Virus record (IMG/VR): IMGVR_UViG_3300025809_000991
Span: 62,001 to 126,000 of that record
Length of the DNA: 64,000 nt
Direction: 5' to 3' (one strand)
DNA from: a virus
The notes beneath the pieces are model-generated. The model was not told the origin of the DNA. It ran no database searches and saw only the letters and a program-made list of their open reading frames with translations. The first letter of the stretch is position 1. Each line of letters starts with the position of its first letter. Made by a program: the position numbers and the translations under genes. Positions 9,449 through 19,167 of this stretch are shown here, one piece after another.

Positions 9449-10266
9449 AGACATATAAAACACCTTATGGAGATGGGTATATTAACACAGACTCTAAACA
9501 AAATATAATTGCGCTTAGTGGCGGATTTGATAGCGCCGTATTACTATACTGTTTAGCAAAAACACTCAATGACAAATTTTCGGATGCTGTTATCTATCCA
9601 TACACTGTTCAACGAGGGAACCCTACTACTAATAAAGAATATGACAGGGTGCATATTATTCCTTATGTTAGACGTATTGTAAAATATGTAAGAGAAAAGT
9701 TTCCAAGGGTTACAATAAAAGATAGTGTAATAGAAGTAGCAAACTATCATTGGGTTGCTGAAAATGTAAATGGTGCTAATATTAGTTCATACACAAAAGC
9801 ACAAGACACAGCCATGAGATATATAGTATGGCGTCATAAAAAACACACGTTTACTATTTCCAATGACAACTTTAATAATAGCATAACTACATATAATGGT
9901 GTTACACGTAACCCACCACCAGGATGTATTCCTGACAGTGAAGAACAGCATCGTGATAAATTACACCCAGAGCAAAACGATCCAGATATAGCTACTGTTT
10001 ATTTTGAAGGCAGCCGCCAGGTTGGTAAATTTTCGTTTGACTTTAATGAGTACCAGTGTTGGCGCAACGCTGATAAAAGAATTGTATTTTGGGTAGCGGA
10101 TCAAGAAGGTGTACTTGACGATATGTTAGACATGACTCGTAGTTGTGAAGGTGGTCCAGTTGAAACTGAAAACTTTACAAAGGTATGTGGCGAGTGTTGG
10201 TGGTGTTTAGAGAGAGATTGGGCACATAAAAATTATATGAATTTGGATATTAAACATGAAGAGTGA
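9445..10266 (+). CDS. QueC-like PP-loop ATPase (1 of 4)
   Basis: An N-terminal PP-loop, LSGGFDSA (S25-S30), binds ATP for adenylation. Near the C-terminus SCE-x10-15-C-GEC-WWC-LERDWA reproduces the four-cysteine zinc knuckle and following Arg of QueC, the enzyme that converts 7-carboxy-7-deazaguanine to preQ0. In the middle, instead of the YPD substrate loop of QueC, the protein has GVTRNPPPG, a motif shared in shorter form by its paralogues. So the fold and ATP chemistry are QueC-like, while the substrate is probably different. It is wedged between two radical-SAM genes with overlaps of 4 and 11 bases, which argues for a paired role. Confidence 0.75.
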   Translation: MKTYKTPYGDGYINTDSKQNIIALSGGFDSAVLLYCLAKTLNDKFSDAVIYPYTVQRGNPTTNKEYDRVHIIPYVRRIVKYVREKFPRVTIKDSVIEVANYHWVAENVNGANISSYTKAQDTAMRYIVWRHKKHTFTISNDNFNNSITTYNGVTRNPPPGCIPDSEEQHRDKLHPEQNDPDIATVYFEGSRQVGKFSFDFNEYQCWRNADKRIVFWVADQEGVLDDMLDMTRSCEGGPVETENFTKVCGECWWCLERDWAHKNYMNLDIKHEE

Positions 10267-11659
10267 CACATTTTGTATTTTACCTTGGGTACACCTTAGT
10301 ACAAGACCAGACGGTAGTATGCGAGTATGCTGTACAGCTAATGCTAGTAGTGTAGGCCCTACAAACGATAAAAGTGAATGGGGAGGCATGGTAGGCGTAC
10401 TTAAAGACGACCTAGGCCGTCCCAACAACTTAAATGTAACAGATTTTCAGAGCGCATGGAATTCAAAGTATATGCGTAATGTTCGTAAACAAATGCTTAA
10501 TGGCGAAGTACCAGCTAGTTGTACTAAATGTTTTAAAGAAGAAGCCGCAGGACACCGTAGTAAACGACAGTGGGAGACTGCTTACTGGAGCCAGCGTGTT
10601 GATGTTGACAACCTTATTGCCAATACAGAAGCCGACGGCGAAGTGCCACCCAACTTGGCATATATTGATTTACGCTTTGGAACCAAGTGTCAGTTGGCAT
10701 GTGTAATGTGTTCACCACATGACAGCAGTGGTTGGATTAAAGATTATAAAAAGATCTTTCCTGAAGTAAAAAATGAATCTCTCAAAGAAACAATGCAGTG
10801 GCAGGACAAGGGTAGTACTAACGGAAGCAGTTACAACTGGCACAAACAAAACGATATATTCTGGCAACAGTTTTATGAACAAATGCCTACAATGCAACAG
10901 ATATATTTTGCTGGCGGCGAAAGTTTAATCATTGAGGAACACTATGAGATACTTGAACACGCAATTAAAATGGGTTACGCAAAAGACCTTGAGTTACGTT
11001 ATAACTCAAATGGAGTTGAATGGCGAGAGGATCTATTTGATCTATGGCGAGAATTCAAGCTGGTGCGTTTCCATTATTCGGTAGACAGCATACACGCTAT
11101 GAATGATTATATACGTTACCCTAGTGAATGGAAACGACAACAAGAAGTATTCCATATATTAGATACACAAACATCCAACAATGTAGAGATAACTGTTGCT
11201 TGTGCTGTACAAGCTCTTAATGTATACTACTTGCCGGACTTTATTAAATGGAAACTAGAACAAAACTTTAATAAAATTAATATGTGGCCGTTTGGTGCTG
11301 GTGGTATTAACTATCACTTTGTTTATCATCCAGGACACTTAAACGTTAAAGTATTACCAGACTGGTTTAAAGCTGAGTGTCGTAAAAAATACGAAGAGTT
11401 TTATCCCTGGTGGGAAGCGAACTGGGAGAAATGTATACCAGCTTGGCACAAAGATAAAGTAACATATGATGAATGGCGTAATGCTGATTATGGTATTAAA
11501 AGATTACAAGGAATGTTAACGTTTATGGAAAGCGAAGACTGGAGTGTTCGTTTACCTGAACTAAAAGAATATTTAAGTTTATGTGATAGACAACGTAATA
11601 ATAGTTTTACTGATACATTCCCAGAAATGAAAGATATATTTAAAAGGGAAACACTTTAA
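10256..11659 (+). CDS. Radical SAM protein with N-terminal twitch domain
   Basis: Twitch cysteines are C7 (FCILPW), C25/C26 and C89-x2-C92; the radical-SAM motif CQLACVMC is at residues 145-152 and is followed by FAGGES, with a Ser in place of the usual Pro. At 467 residues it is the longest twitch paralogue, and it closely resembles the one at 12368 in the region after the cluster (YFAGGE/YIVGGE, PLIIEEH-type segments, YNSN/YNTN). It overlaps the PP-loop genes on both sides (11 bases and 1 base), so it is translationally linked to two QueC-like enzymes. Substrate unknown. Confidence 0.88.
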   Translation: MKSDTFCILPWVHLSTRPDGSMRVCCTANASSVGPTNDKSEWGGMVGVLKDDLGRPNNLNVTDFQSAWNSKYMRNVRKQMLNGEVPASCTKCFKEEAAGHRSKRQWETAYWSQRVDVDNLIANTEADGEVPPNLAYIDLRFGTKCQLACVMCSPHDSSGWIKDYKKIFPEVKNESLKETMQWQDKGSTNGSSYNWHKQNDIFWQQFYEQMPTMQQIYFAGGESLIIEEHYEILEHAIKMGYAKDLELRYNSNGVEWREDLFDLWREFKLVRFHYSVDSIHAMNDYIRYPSEWKRQQEVFHILDTQTSNNVEITVACAVQALNVYYLPDFIKWKLEQNFNKINMWPFGAGGINYHFVYHPGHLNVKVLPDWFKAECRKKYEEFYPWWEANWEKCIPAWHKDKVTYDEWRNADYGIKRLQGMLTFMESEDWSVRLPELKEYLSLCDRQRNNSFTDTFPEMKDIFKRETL

Positions 11660-12324
11660 TGATTATACCACACAGTAAACAAGAACTTGATATACGTATT
11701 CCACGAGATGTAATTAATGTTGGACTGAAAATATCTGGGGGATTAGATAGTGCAATTGTAGGATATATACTAAGCAAGTATGTTACAGAAGAGCGTCCTG
11801 ATGTTGGTATTACTCCGATTACAGTTGATCAAGAAGGTAAAGCATACCAAATACAATTTGCGAAGAATGTAATTGAATACTATAAGACGGTGTTTGGCGA
11901 CATCTATACAGAACATTATACTGGGTTTAGTCCTATGCCAGAAGAAGAAAATTATGTCATCGCACAAGACAAAGTTACAAAACGCCTATATGCCGAAAAC
12001 AAAATACAGTTTCATTTTGCTGGTATTACAGCAAACCCACCACAAGGCAGTATAGAACAACGCATATACGATCAAGGATTTCTTGAACCACCAGATAGAG
12101 ATCCGTCAAAATTTTTAAAAAGTATATATGTTGACTCAAACCGTTGCTTGCCATTAATTAATTTTAATAAACAACATGTGAGTGAACTATATGATTACTT
12201 TGATTTACAAAACACATTGTTTCCACTTACAAGAAGTTGTGAACAATACACAGACGATTTTACACAGCATTGCAATAACTGTTGGTTCTGTGGAGAAAGA
12301 AAATGGGGCTTTGGTCGATTATGA
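11659..12324 (+). CDS. QueC-like PP-loop ATPase (2 of 4)
   Basis: At 221 residues this has the length of true QueC. The PP-loop is ISGGLDSA (S26-S31), the mid-protein loop is GITANPPQGS, and the zinc knuckle is SCE-x9-HC-NNC-WFC followed by GERKWGFG, very like the C-terminal signature of QueC. The QueC substrate motif with YPD is absent. Its ATG overlaps the stop of the radical-SAM gene before it. It could adenylate a carboxylate on a metabolite or peptide and displace AMP with ammonia, as QueC does; that reaction is inferred from family chemistry only. Confidence 0.75.
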   Translation: MIIPHSKQELDIRIPRDVINVGLKISGGLDSAIVGYILSKYVTEERPDVGITPITVDQEGKAYQIQFAKNVIEYYKTVFGDIYTEHYTGFSPMPEEENYVIAQDKVTKRLYAENKIQFHFAGITANPPQGSIEQRIYDQGFLEPPDRDPSKFLKSIYVDSNRCLPLINFNKQHVSELYDYFDLQNTLFPLTRSCEQYTDDFTQHCNNCWFCGERKWGFGRL

Positions 12325-12367
12325 CACAAAAAACTGACACATTATTAGAAATAAAGGATTACATTCA

Positions 12368-13735
12368 ATGAGTGAAGATGAAGGATTTGATAGAAAAACA
12401 ACATTTTGTCCATTACCTTGGAATAGTATTAACATTAGAAATAATGGTGATATTAGAATTTGTTGTAATGCCAATAGTTATACTAAAAATAAAGGTATTG
12501 TAAGGAAAGAAGACGGAACACCGTACAATGCTGCGGTTGATGACTTGAAAGAGAGTCGCAATTCCGAACTAATGAAAGACGTTCGTAAAACGATGCTGGA
12601 TAATAAATGGCATAGTGAGTGTGAACGATGTAGACAAGAAGAAAGCAATGGTGTGTTGAGCCGCCGCCAAATGGAACATAGTGATTGGGATGTTAATTTA
12701 GAAAAAGCCGCCGCTACAACCGAAGATGATGGTACTATTGTGCCTGAAGAACACCCACTGGAGTTCTTTGATATACGTTATGGTAATTTTTGTAATTTAA
12801 AATGTCGTATGTGTGGTCCAACAGACAGTCATATGTGGTATGAGGATCATGTTAAACTAACCGGTCGCACACACTACAAGGATACTCACGAAAAAATACA
12901 ACTTACTAAAAATGAAAAAGGAAAGTGGAGTACTGACCAATACGATTGGTTTAAAGGATCTAATACATATTGGAATAATTTTGAACAATATACGCAGGAT
13001 GCAAAAAAGTTATACATAGTTGGTGGTGAGCCACTTATTATCGAAGAGCATGTTGACAGTTTAGAAAGAATGATACACAGTGGCGCAGCTAAAAATATGC
13101 AAATTGAGTATAATACTAACCTTACAAACATTACACCTAGAATGTTAAAACTCTGGAAGGAGTTTAAAGAAATACGTATTGGCGCAAGTATTGACGCATG
13201 TAATGAAGTATTTGATTACCAACGAGCTCCAGCAAAATGGACACAAGTATATGAGAATTTAAAAAAGATCGAAGCACACCGTGATGAAATAAACTTTAAA
13301 GGTTGGTACGCATTTACAATTACACCGTTTAATGTTTTTCACTTTCCTGAGTTTATGAAGTGGAAATTGGAAGAGAGTGATCTAACATTGTTTAATCCTA
13401 TACATTGCCACCGACCCCTTGTAAGTTACCATATGTGCCACAGCCCAAAGTATTATAATATTAAAGTCTTGCCACCACATATAAAACAAATGGTTTCAGA
13501 ACATTATACCGAATACAGAACGTGGATTATGGCTAGCGATCATATAGATAATGTAAAGAAATATTTTGTACAACATTTAAACAGTGTGGAAAAGTTTATG
13601 CTAAGTGAGGACTATAGTGAGGAATGGCTGGGAGAATTTGTCTCAATTACTAATAAGTTAGATACAATACGTAAACAAAACGTATTAGATATTGTTCCAC
13701 AATACAAGGCGCTATTTGATGCGGATAACAAATGA
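12368..13735 (+). CDS. Radical SAM protein with N-terminal twitch domain
   Basis: N-terminal twitch residues are C14 (FCPLPW), the CC pair in IRICC and the ECERC pair; the radical-SAM motif CNLKCRMC spans residues 142-149. VGGEPLIIEEH follows, then an IEYNTNLTN strand. It is the nearest relative of the 10256 protein by eye, differing mostly in loops. There is a 43-base gap before it, and the spacer contains AAAGGA about 11 bases from the ATG. It overlaps the next gene by 17 bases. Confidence 0.88.
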   Translation: MSEDEGFDRKTTFCPLPWNSINIRNNGDIRICCNANSYTKNKGIVRKEDGTPYNAAVDDLKESRNSELMKDVRKTMLDNKWHSECERCRQEESNGVLSRRQMEHSDWDVNLEKAAATTEDDGTIVPEEHPLEFFDIRYGNFCNLKCRMCGPTDSHMWYEDHVKLTGRTHYKDTHEKIQLTKNEKGKWSTDQYDWFKGSNTYWNNFEQYTQDAKKLYIVGGEPLIIEEHVDSLERMIHSGAAKNMQIEYNTNLTNITPRMLKLWKEFKEIRIGASIDACNEVFDYQRAPAKWTQVYENLKKIEAHRDEINFKGWYAFTITPFNVFHFPEFMKWKLEESDLTLFNPIHCHRPLVSYHMCHSPKYYNIKVLPPHIKQMVSEHYTEYRTWIMASDHIDNVKKYFVQHLNSVEKFMLSEDYSEEWLGEFVSITNKLDTIRKQNVLDIVPQYKALFDADNK

Positions 13736-14612
13736 AAATCTAGACTGTGCCGTAGTCACATTGTTTATACATAATGTATGTAATTACAATTGTAGCTATT
13801 GCAGTGACTTTCATAGAGACGGTAGCAGTCGTTGGCCAGACGACTGGCAACCCTATATTAACTTCTTGGATCGTGTTAAACAAACTAACAAGAACTTGTA
13901 TGTAGAAGTATTAGGTGGTGAACCAACAGTATGGCCCAAGTTTCAGGAGTTTGTTGATACTATCAGTGACGATAGAACGTTTGTTGAGTTTGGTACTAAT
14001 GCTAGTCGTACATTGCGTTATTGGGAAGAATTTAAAACACGTAAAGCATTTGTGTTTTTAAGTTGGCATTACGAAGAAGCAGATGACGATCACTTTTATG
14101 AGGTTGCTAAAATTATGCAAGACAAAGCAAGTGTTAGTATTCCTCTTATGATTGTGCCTGATAACTTTGAACGTGCAAAAACATTATACGAAAGATTAAA
14201 GACACTACGAGTAGAAATAACACCAAAGTTTGTAAGGAAGTCTATTCACGGAACTGAATATTTCCAATACACTGATGAGCAACGTGACTGGATACAAAAC
14301 AATTACTTTCATCGTATGCGTGACTTTGGTATTAACTGGGAGATACCACGTAACTTACACTTTGATGGTGAGAAAGTAAAGTTCATGACAGTGCTTGACA
14401 AAGAGATGCACAAGTTTGAAGGCTATACCTGTACAGCAGGACTTAAACGCTTTATGGTAGATCCCAATGGCGACATCAAACGGTGTACTAAAAGAGTAGG
14501 TGGTGTTATTGGAAATATATTTGAGGACTATGAACTACCTATTAGCCCTATAGTTTGTAACTATACAGCATGTCCTTGTAAACTAGATGCGATTGTAGAA
14601 AAATGGATATAA
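13719..14612 (+). CDS. Radical SAM protein with C-terminal half-SPASM
   Basis: Starting at 13719 places CNYNCSYC at residues 21-28, exactly as in the 7456 protein; a TTG further upstream would give an unneeded extension over the previous gene. LGGEPTVWP follows the cluster. The C-terminal region has C-x-AGLKRFMVDPNGDI-x3-C and then C-x4-C-x-C, the same reduced SPASM as its two sisters. The shared pattern after GGEP (RYWEEF, SWHYEE) again suggests a common substrate. It overlaps the PLP-enzyme gene downstream by 10 bases. Confidence 0.85.
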   Translation: MRITNENLDCAVVTLFIHNVCNYNCSYCSDFHRDGSSRWPDDWQPYINFLDRVKQTNKNLYVEVLGGEPTVWPKFQEFVDTISDDRTFVEFGTNASRTLRYWEEFKTRKAFVFLSWHYEEADDDHFYEVAKIMQDKASVSIPLMIVPDNFERAKTLYERLKTLRVEITPKFVRKSIHGTEYFQYTDEQRDWIQNNYFHRMRDFGINWEIPRNLHFDGEKVKFMTVLDKEMHKFEGYTCTAGLKRFMVDPNGDIKRCTKRVGGVIGNIFEDYELPISPIVCNYTACPCKLDAIVEKWI

Positions 14613-15535
14613 AACAATACGAAGATATAACATTTGATATGCTGGGTACAAGACGCCAGCGTCCAATGTACTTGAGTAAATTTACTAAGTTTAGACAGAA
14701 TTTGGATATGCGATCATATCCAAAAGATCCACATGCTTACACTGAAACCTTTTTAACAGAAATTGATCGTTGGATTAACGAACACACTAGAGTAAGATAT
14801 ACAGGTTTAGAAACATTTGGCCGTCGTGACGCAATACTGGGTACAACACACCAGTTAGATGAACTACATCAATTGTACGGTCTTAGTATAAGTGTAATGA
14901 AGGGCGAGTACAAATATCACAGACGTTTAACTGATTTTAAAGTATCGCAAATTAGTCATTATACTGAGCTACAGCCTGGCGATGTTTTCATAGCAAGCTA
15001 TCCTAGTTGTATTACAACTGGATTACACGACGAATTTGATAAACTGCTTGATCATTGTGCTGAATATAGTATACCAGTACACATAGACGGCGCATGGTTT
15101 GGACAATGCCGTAACTTCGAACTTGATGTTACACATCCAGCTATACAAAGTGTTAGTGTAAGTTTAAGTAAAGCATTAGGTATGGGCAGTCAGCGTATAG
15201 GTATTCGTTATACTCGTGAAAAGACACCTGGACCAATTAGTGTTATGAATGATTTTAACTATGCTAACGTAAGTGATATGTGGTTAGGCGTTGAGGCAAT
15301 GCGACACTTTGGAGTTGATTATTGGTGGAGTAATTATGAAGACTTATACACTCGTGTTTGTGCTGATTTTGGATTAGCTGAGAGTAATAGTATACATGTT
15401 GGTTGGATTACTGATGATAATGGAACACATCAGTTTGGTGTACGCACACCACTGCGTTACTTAATAGAAGGTATATTTGATGAGCGTGGAACCGATCTTG
15501 GATTAAACGCTATTGAAAGAGCTGAGAGAAAATGA
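14603..15535 (+). CDS. PLP-dependent enzyme of aminotransferase fold type I (compact)
   Basis: The core reads like a fold-type-I PLP enzyme: a strand and loop GDVFIASYPSC, then VHIDGAWFG, where D162 would contact the PLP ring nitrogen, then SLSKALGMGS, where K190 would form the Schiff base, followed by a QRIGIRY strand. At 310 residues it is shorter than typical aminotransferases (about 400), lacking most of the small C-terminal domain. Partners include radical-SAM genes on both sides (10- and 4-base overlaps). It may transaminate, decarboxylate or cleave an amino-acid-like intermediate; the sequence does not decide which. Confidence 0.65.
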   Translation: MDIKQYEDITFDMLGTRRQRPMYLSKFTKFRQNLDMRSYPKDPHAYTETFLTEIDRWINEHTRVRYTGLETFGRRDAILGTTHQLDELHQLYGLSISVMKGEYKYHRRLTDFKVSQISHYTELQPGDVFIASYPSCITTGLHDEFDKLLDHCAEYSIPVHIDGAWFGQCRNFELDVTHPAIQSVSVSLSKALGMGSQRIGIRYTREKTPGPISVMNDFNYANVSDMWLGVEAMRHFGVDYWWSNYEDLYTRVCADFGLAESNSIHVGWITDDNGTHQFGVRTPLRYLIEGIFDERGTDLGLNAIERAERK

Positions 15536-16611
15536 CACACTGTCAGTTTGCATATAATAGTTTCTTTTATAACAAAGGTAACATATCACAATGTTGCTTA
15601 CAAACACCATTGTTTGATGAGCTAAAACTTGACTGGAGTGATGTATCAGACTTAAACCAGTTCTATCAATTGCCTAACTTCTCACAAATAAGAACTGAAC
15701 TTGAGCAAGGTAAAACTCCGTCAGCGTGTAATACATGTTGGGCGGCAGAACATAGTGGTATTAAAAGTATGCGACAGGTGAACACTTACTTTAATAATGT
15801 TTATGATTTAACTCCCAAAATTACACATGTTGATTTACGACTAAGCAATAAATGTAATTTAGCATGTCGTATGTGCAATGCCCATGATAGTAGTCAAATT
15901 GCAAAAATAGAAGGTATAGACATTCCAGTAGGGGATACTCAGCGTCTTATGGAGTTAGTTATAGACCTTCCTGACTTAAAAAGCATACGTTTTGCAGGGG
16001 GTGAACCTTTTGTTATGCCAGAAGTTATTGACTTTTTAGATAAACTTGTTATTCTAGGACGTATTGATATTGAGATAGAAATTATTACTAACTGTACTAG
16101 TGTTAAACCTAGTTTAATAAAAACACTAACCCAATTTCGTAAAGTATTAATTATGGCTAGTATTGACAGTGTTGGTGAATGGTTTGAGTTTCAAAGGGCA
16201 CCAGCTCGTTGGGATACAGTGCACAACAATTTTGACAGGATATATAATAGTAACATTACAATACAGTTAGTGCCGTGTATTGGCAGTATAAATTTATTAG
16301 GGATACCTGATTTTTTTAAATGGGCTAACCAATATCCACAAGTACATGTTGCATTTAATGAAATAACTGAACCAGATTATTTAAACTTTAGGCATGTGCC
16401 ACTGGAAGATCGTGAAAGATTATGGAGTGAATTTTCTGACATGCCACTGTTAAATGCTACGCCAGACTGGATAGTGTTTAAAGAAAAACTAATGTACGAG
16501 TATCAAGAGCCCAATCAGCTAGTAAAAAATAAAATAAAAGATCGTAATGAACTTGTATGGGGAGCGAGTCAACAACAAATGAAAGAGGTATTTCCGTGGA
16601 TTTATATATAG
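15532..16611 (+). CDS. Radical SAM protein with N-terminal twitch domain (short form)
   Basis: Cysteines C4, the CC pair in ISQCC and CNTC form the twitch part, and CNLACRMC is at residues 108-115. FAGGEPFVMPE follows. At 359 residues it is shorter than the 10256 and 12368 paralogues, mainly because the region between cluster and GGEP is trimmed. Its start overlaps the PLP-enzyme stop (ATGA) and its end overlaps the QueC-like gene by 16 bases. Confidence 0.87.
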   Translation: MTHCQFAYNSFFYNKGNISQCCLQTPLFDELKLDWSDVSDLNQFYQLPNFSQIRTELEQGKTPSACNTCWAAEHSGIKSMRQVNTYFNNVYDLTPKITHVDLRLSNKCNLACRMCNAHDSSQIAKIEGIDIPVGDTQRLMELVIDLPDLKSIRFAGGEPFVMPEVIDFLDKLVILGRIDIEIEIITNCTSVKPSLIKTLTQFRKVLIMASIDSVGEWFEFQRAPARWDTVHNNFDRIYNSNITIQLVPCIGSINLLGIPDFFKWANQYPQVHVAFNEITEPDYLNFRHVPLEDRERLWSEFSDMPLLNATPDWIVFKEKLMYEYQEPNQLVKNKIKDRNELVWGASQQQMKEVFPWIYI

Positions 16612-17294
16612 ACGATAACTGGAAACGCATAGGCGTCCGACTTAGCGGAGGTGCTGATAGTAGTATATTATATTACGCATTATGCCGACATTTTTTAAAT
16701 ACTGATACTAAAATAATTCCACTAACAATGACTACTCCACGAAACTGGTGGTATGCAAAAGGTGCACAGATAGTAATTGATCGTGTAGATGAATTACTGG
16801 GAACTAAAACATCAGAACATTATGTGTACCGTGACCAAACACCACACACAGATGAAAGTTACGTTGACGCAGTTGACCATTTAAGTGAGCAAGCACATAA
16901 AAAATATAACTTGGATGCAATTTATATTGGACTTACTTGCAATCCGCCAGCGCAAGAGATGAAAGAATATTTTACTACAGAATTTTGTAAAAAGCACAAT
17001 TTGGATCAGGAGACAGTATACAGTTATATTATTGACAGAGATACAGAACGAGATGATCAAGTTGAGCCAGAGGTATTAACAATATATGATGGCAAACTAC
17101 AGCAAGTAATTCCATTTGCTAACTTAAATAAAGTAGCAACAAGACAATTATATGATCTGGAAAATATACAGCAAGAGCTTTATCCATATACATATAGTTG
17201 CGAAAAGGTTATCCCAGAAGACAGTGATCTCACTCATTGTGGTTATTGCTTCTTTTGTTTAGAACGATATTGGGCATTTGGAAGGTTAGTATAA
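16596..17294 (+). CDS. QueC-like PP-loop ATPase (3 of 4)
   Basis: I place the start at GTG 16596, with AAAGAGG about 7 bases upstream; an in-frame ATG at 16557 would add 13 residues coded inside the preceding gene. The PP-loop is LSGGADSS (S17-S22), the mid loop is GLTCNPPAQ and the zinc knuckle is SCE-x10-HC-GYC-FFC followed by LERYWAFG. As in the other three copies, the QueC fold signatures are kept and the YPD loop is replaced by G-x-T-x-NPP. It sits between a twitch radical-SAM gene and an oxygenase-like gene. Confidence 0.73.
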   Translation: MDLYIDDNWKRIGVRLSGGADSSILYYALCRHFLNTDTKIIPLTMTTPRNWWYAKGAQIVIDRVDELLGTKTSEHYVYRDQTPHTDESYVDAVDHLSEQAHKKYNLDAIYIGLTCNPPAQEMKEYFTTEFCKKHNLDQETVYSYIIDRDTERDDQVEPEVLTIYDGKLQQVIPFANLNKVATRQLYDLENIQQELYPYTYSCEKVIPEDSDLTHCGYCFFCLERYWAFGRLV

Positions 17295-18031
17295 TGATAA
17301 CAGGTTATAAAAGTATAGAAGATTATGATGTTGATAGACCAGAATTTGGTACTTACAGTTTAGACTTTGATCCACTCCAATTTTTATCAGAGGCGCACAC
17401 TGTATATGATAGCCCGACAGCAAAGACAAGTGGTAGAAACAATTTTAATAGGTTTAACAATGTTAGTCCAGATACAAAAAAATGGTTACGCACGTACTGG
17501 AATAATCAACTAGGTATAGATTATGACTGGAACTGGGAATATTTCCACAGTGGGGAGCCAGCTGGATTACATACTGACTATTTAAGTTTCCCCAACAGTT
17601 GGAAACCTAATAAGGATAAGATTACTCACGATTGTTTTGTTGTATTGGGTATTATTATTCCATTGGAATGGAACTGTAAGCAACCATACACCGTAAATTA
17701 TGATATTGTATCTGATGAGCCACGTAAGTTAATGTACCGCCAAGGCGAAATGCGATACTTGGATAATAATAGTGTATACGATTATCGTTCACACTGGGAT
17801 TATGATCCAGAAGTATTAAAATACAATCCAAAAGAAACACAATATCATAAAGAATATGCAGACTTAAAATTCCATAGCGCATACGAATGGGATCTTGGAA
17901 GTTGTATAGTATTTGATACCAGACGTTGGCACAGTAGTAGTTGGTTCCTTAGTGATAAACGAATGCCAGATGTAAGTACTGAATACAAACGTAGTATAAT
18001 TGGCTTTGCAAGTATAGATGTAGATAGATGA
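17294..18031 (+). CDS. Fe(II)/2-oxoglutarate oxygenase-like protein (DSBH fold)
   Basis: The ATG at 17294 shares a base with the stop of the PP-loop gene; a longer frame would overlap it deeply. A metal-binding HTD triad (H93, D95) appears in GEPAGLHTDY and the distal His is probably in TRRWHSSSWF near residue 220, followed by a basic residue and an IIGFASI strand. This arrangement is typical of double-stranded beta-helix oxygenases that hydroxylate or desaturate small molecules or side chains. A hydroxyl installed here could be an acceptor for the carbamoyl- or sulfotransferase-like enzymes of the island, which is speculation. Confidence 0.6.
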   Translation: MITGYKSIEDYDVDRPEFGTYSLDFDPLQFLSEAHTVYDSPTAKTSGRNNFNRFNNVSPDTKKWLRTYWNNQLGIDYDWNWEYFHSGEPAGLHTDYLSFPNSWKPNKDKITHDCFVVLGIIIPLEWNCKQPYTVNYDIVSDEPRKLMYRQGEMRYLDNNSVYDYRSHWDYDPEVLKYNPKETQYHKEYADLKFHSAYEWDLGSCIVFDTRRWHSSSWFLSDKRMPDVSTEYKRSIIGFASIDVDR

Positions 18032-19167
18032 GTACATGGTGCGTATTACCTTGGGTTCATGTTTGTGTACGTCCCAATGAGCAGATCAAACCCTGTTGTA
18101 GATTTCAATATAGTGAGGGAGATGCTGAATCTGCTCCAACACTAGACAACTTTGATATGAGTACAGAATTTTGGCAACAACTTCGTAGTGATATGTTATC
18201 TAATAAGCCTAGAGCAGAGTGTACTAAATGCTATGAACAAGAGCGTGTACTTAAAGGACACAAGCGTAGTAAAAGTTTACGTCACTGGATGAACAGTTTG
18301 TTTCCACATATTGATAAAAATACGCTAACAGATGACCCAGACTGTATACGTTATATAGAAATGAGCATAGACAACCTGTGTAATTTCCAGTGCCGTATGT
18401 GTGATAGTAAGTTTAGTAGTCAATTACAAAAGCGTGACGCATATATGGGACAGCGTATACATAAGAAACTAGAACCAAACTTTACTAAATTTGATGATAA
18501 AGATTTAAGTAATTTAGAATATATAAAACTACTGGGTGGCGAGCCATTTATGAGTCCAAACTTTGGACCTTTCTTGGACTATTTGTCATCTAAAGGAGCC
18601 AAGTTTGATAACATACGTCTACAAATAAGCACAAATGGCAGTAAACAACCACGACCAGAGTTATTAAATAAATTAAAACAATTCGGTAAAATAGAAATAA
18701 ATGTAAGTTTAGATGCTTGGCATCCTGTAAACGATTACCAACGTGTAGGAGGTGTATATACAGATGTATATAAAAATGCTCTATGGTATCGAGGTCAATT
18801 GTCAAACAGTCATGTAAACTTTCACACAGTTGTTAGTGTATATACAGCAGACAAACTTGGAACAACACTCAAATTTTTAATGGATGAGGAAAACAATGAC
18901 GTTAGTGTAGACTGGGTACGTGATCCATTATGGCAAAGTTTAAGCATAGCACCTAAAAGTTTTAAAGACTGGGTACTAGAACAAAATCGTGATCACGTAT
19001 TTGCCACTAAGCTGATAGAAAATTATATAAGTAATAGTGTATATAATAAAGACGAATGGCAAAAGTTATTAAATAATACTAAACTACTAGATGACTATTA
19101 TAGCCTCCCATTGAAGGACGCTAACCCCTTATTACACGAGAAATTATATGAAACACACAGTATTTGA
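18028..19167 (+). CDS. Radical SAM protein with N-terminal twitch domain
   Basis: The protein starts MSTWCVLPWVHV, with C5, the CC pair in IKPCC and ECTKC as the twitch part, and has CNFQCRMC at residues 118-125. LLGGEPFMSPNFG follows, and the sixth-strand motif is VSLDAWHPVNDYQR. Like the other twitch enzymes it has a long helical tail after the barrel. It overlaps the oxygenase-like genes before and after it by 4 and 20 bases. Confidence 0.88.
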   Translation: MSTWCVLPWVHVCVRPNEQIKPCCRFQYSEGDAESAPTLDNFDMSTEFWQQLRSDMLSNKPRAECTKCYEQERVLKGHKRSKSLRHWMNSLFPHIDKNTLTDDPDCIRYIEMSIDNLCNFQCRMCDSKFSSQLQKRDAYMGQRIHKKLEPNFTKFDDKDLSNLEYIKLLGGEPFMSPNFGPFLDYLSSKGAKFDNIRLQISTNGSKQPRPELLNKLKQFGKIEINVSLDAWHPVNDYQRVGGVYTDVYKNALWYRGQLSNSHVNFHTVVSVYTADKLGTTLKFLMDEENNDVSVDWVRDPLWQSLSIAPKSFKDWVLEQNRDHVFATKLIENYISNSVYNKDEWQKLLNNTKLLDDYYSLPLKDANPLLHEKLYETHSI

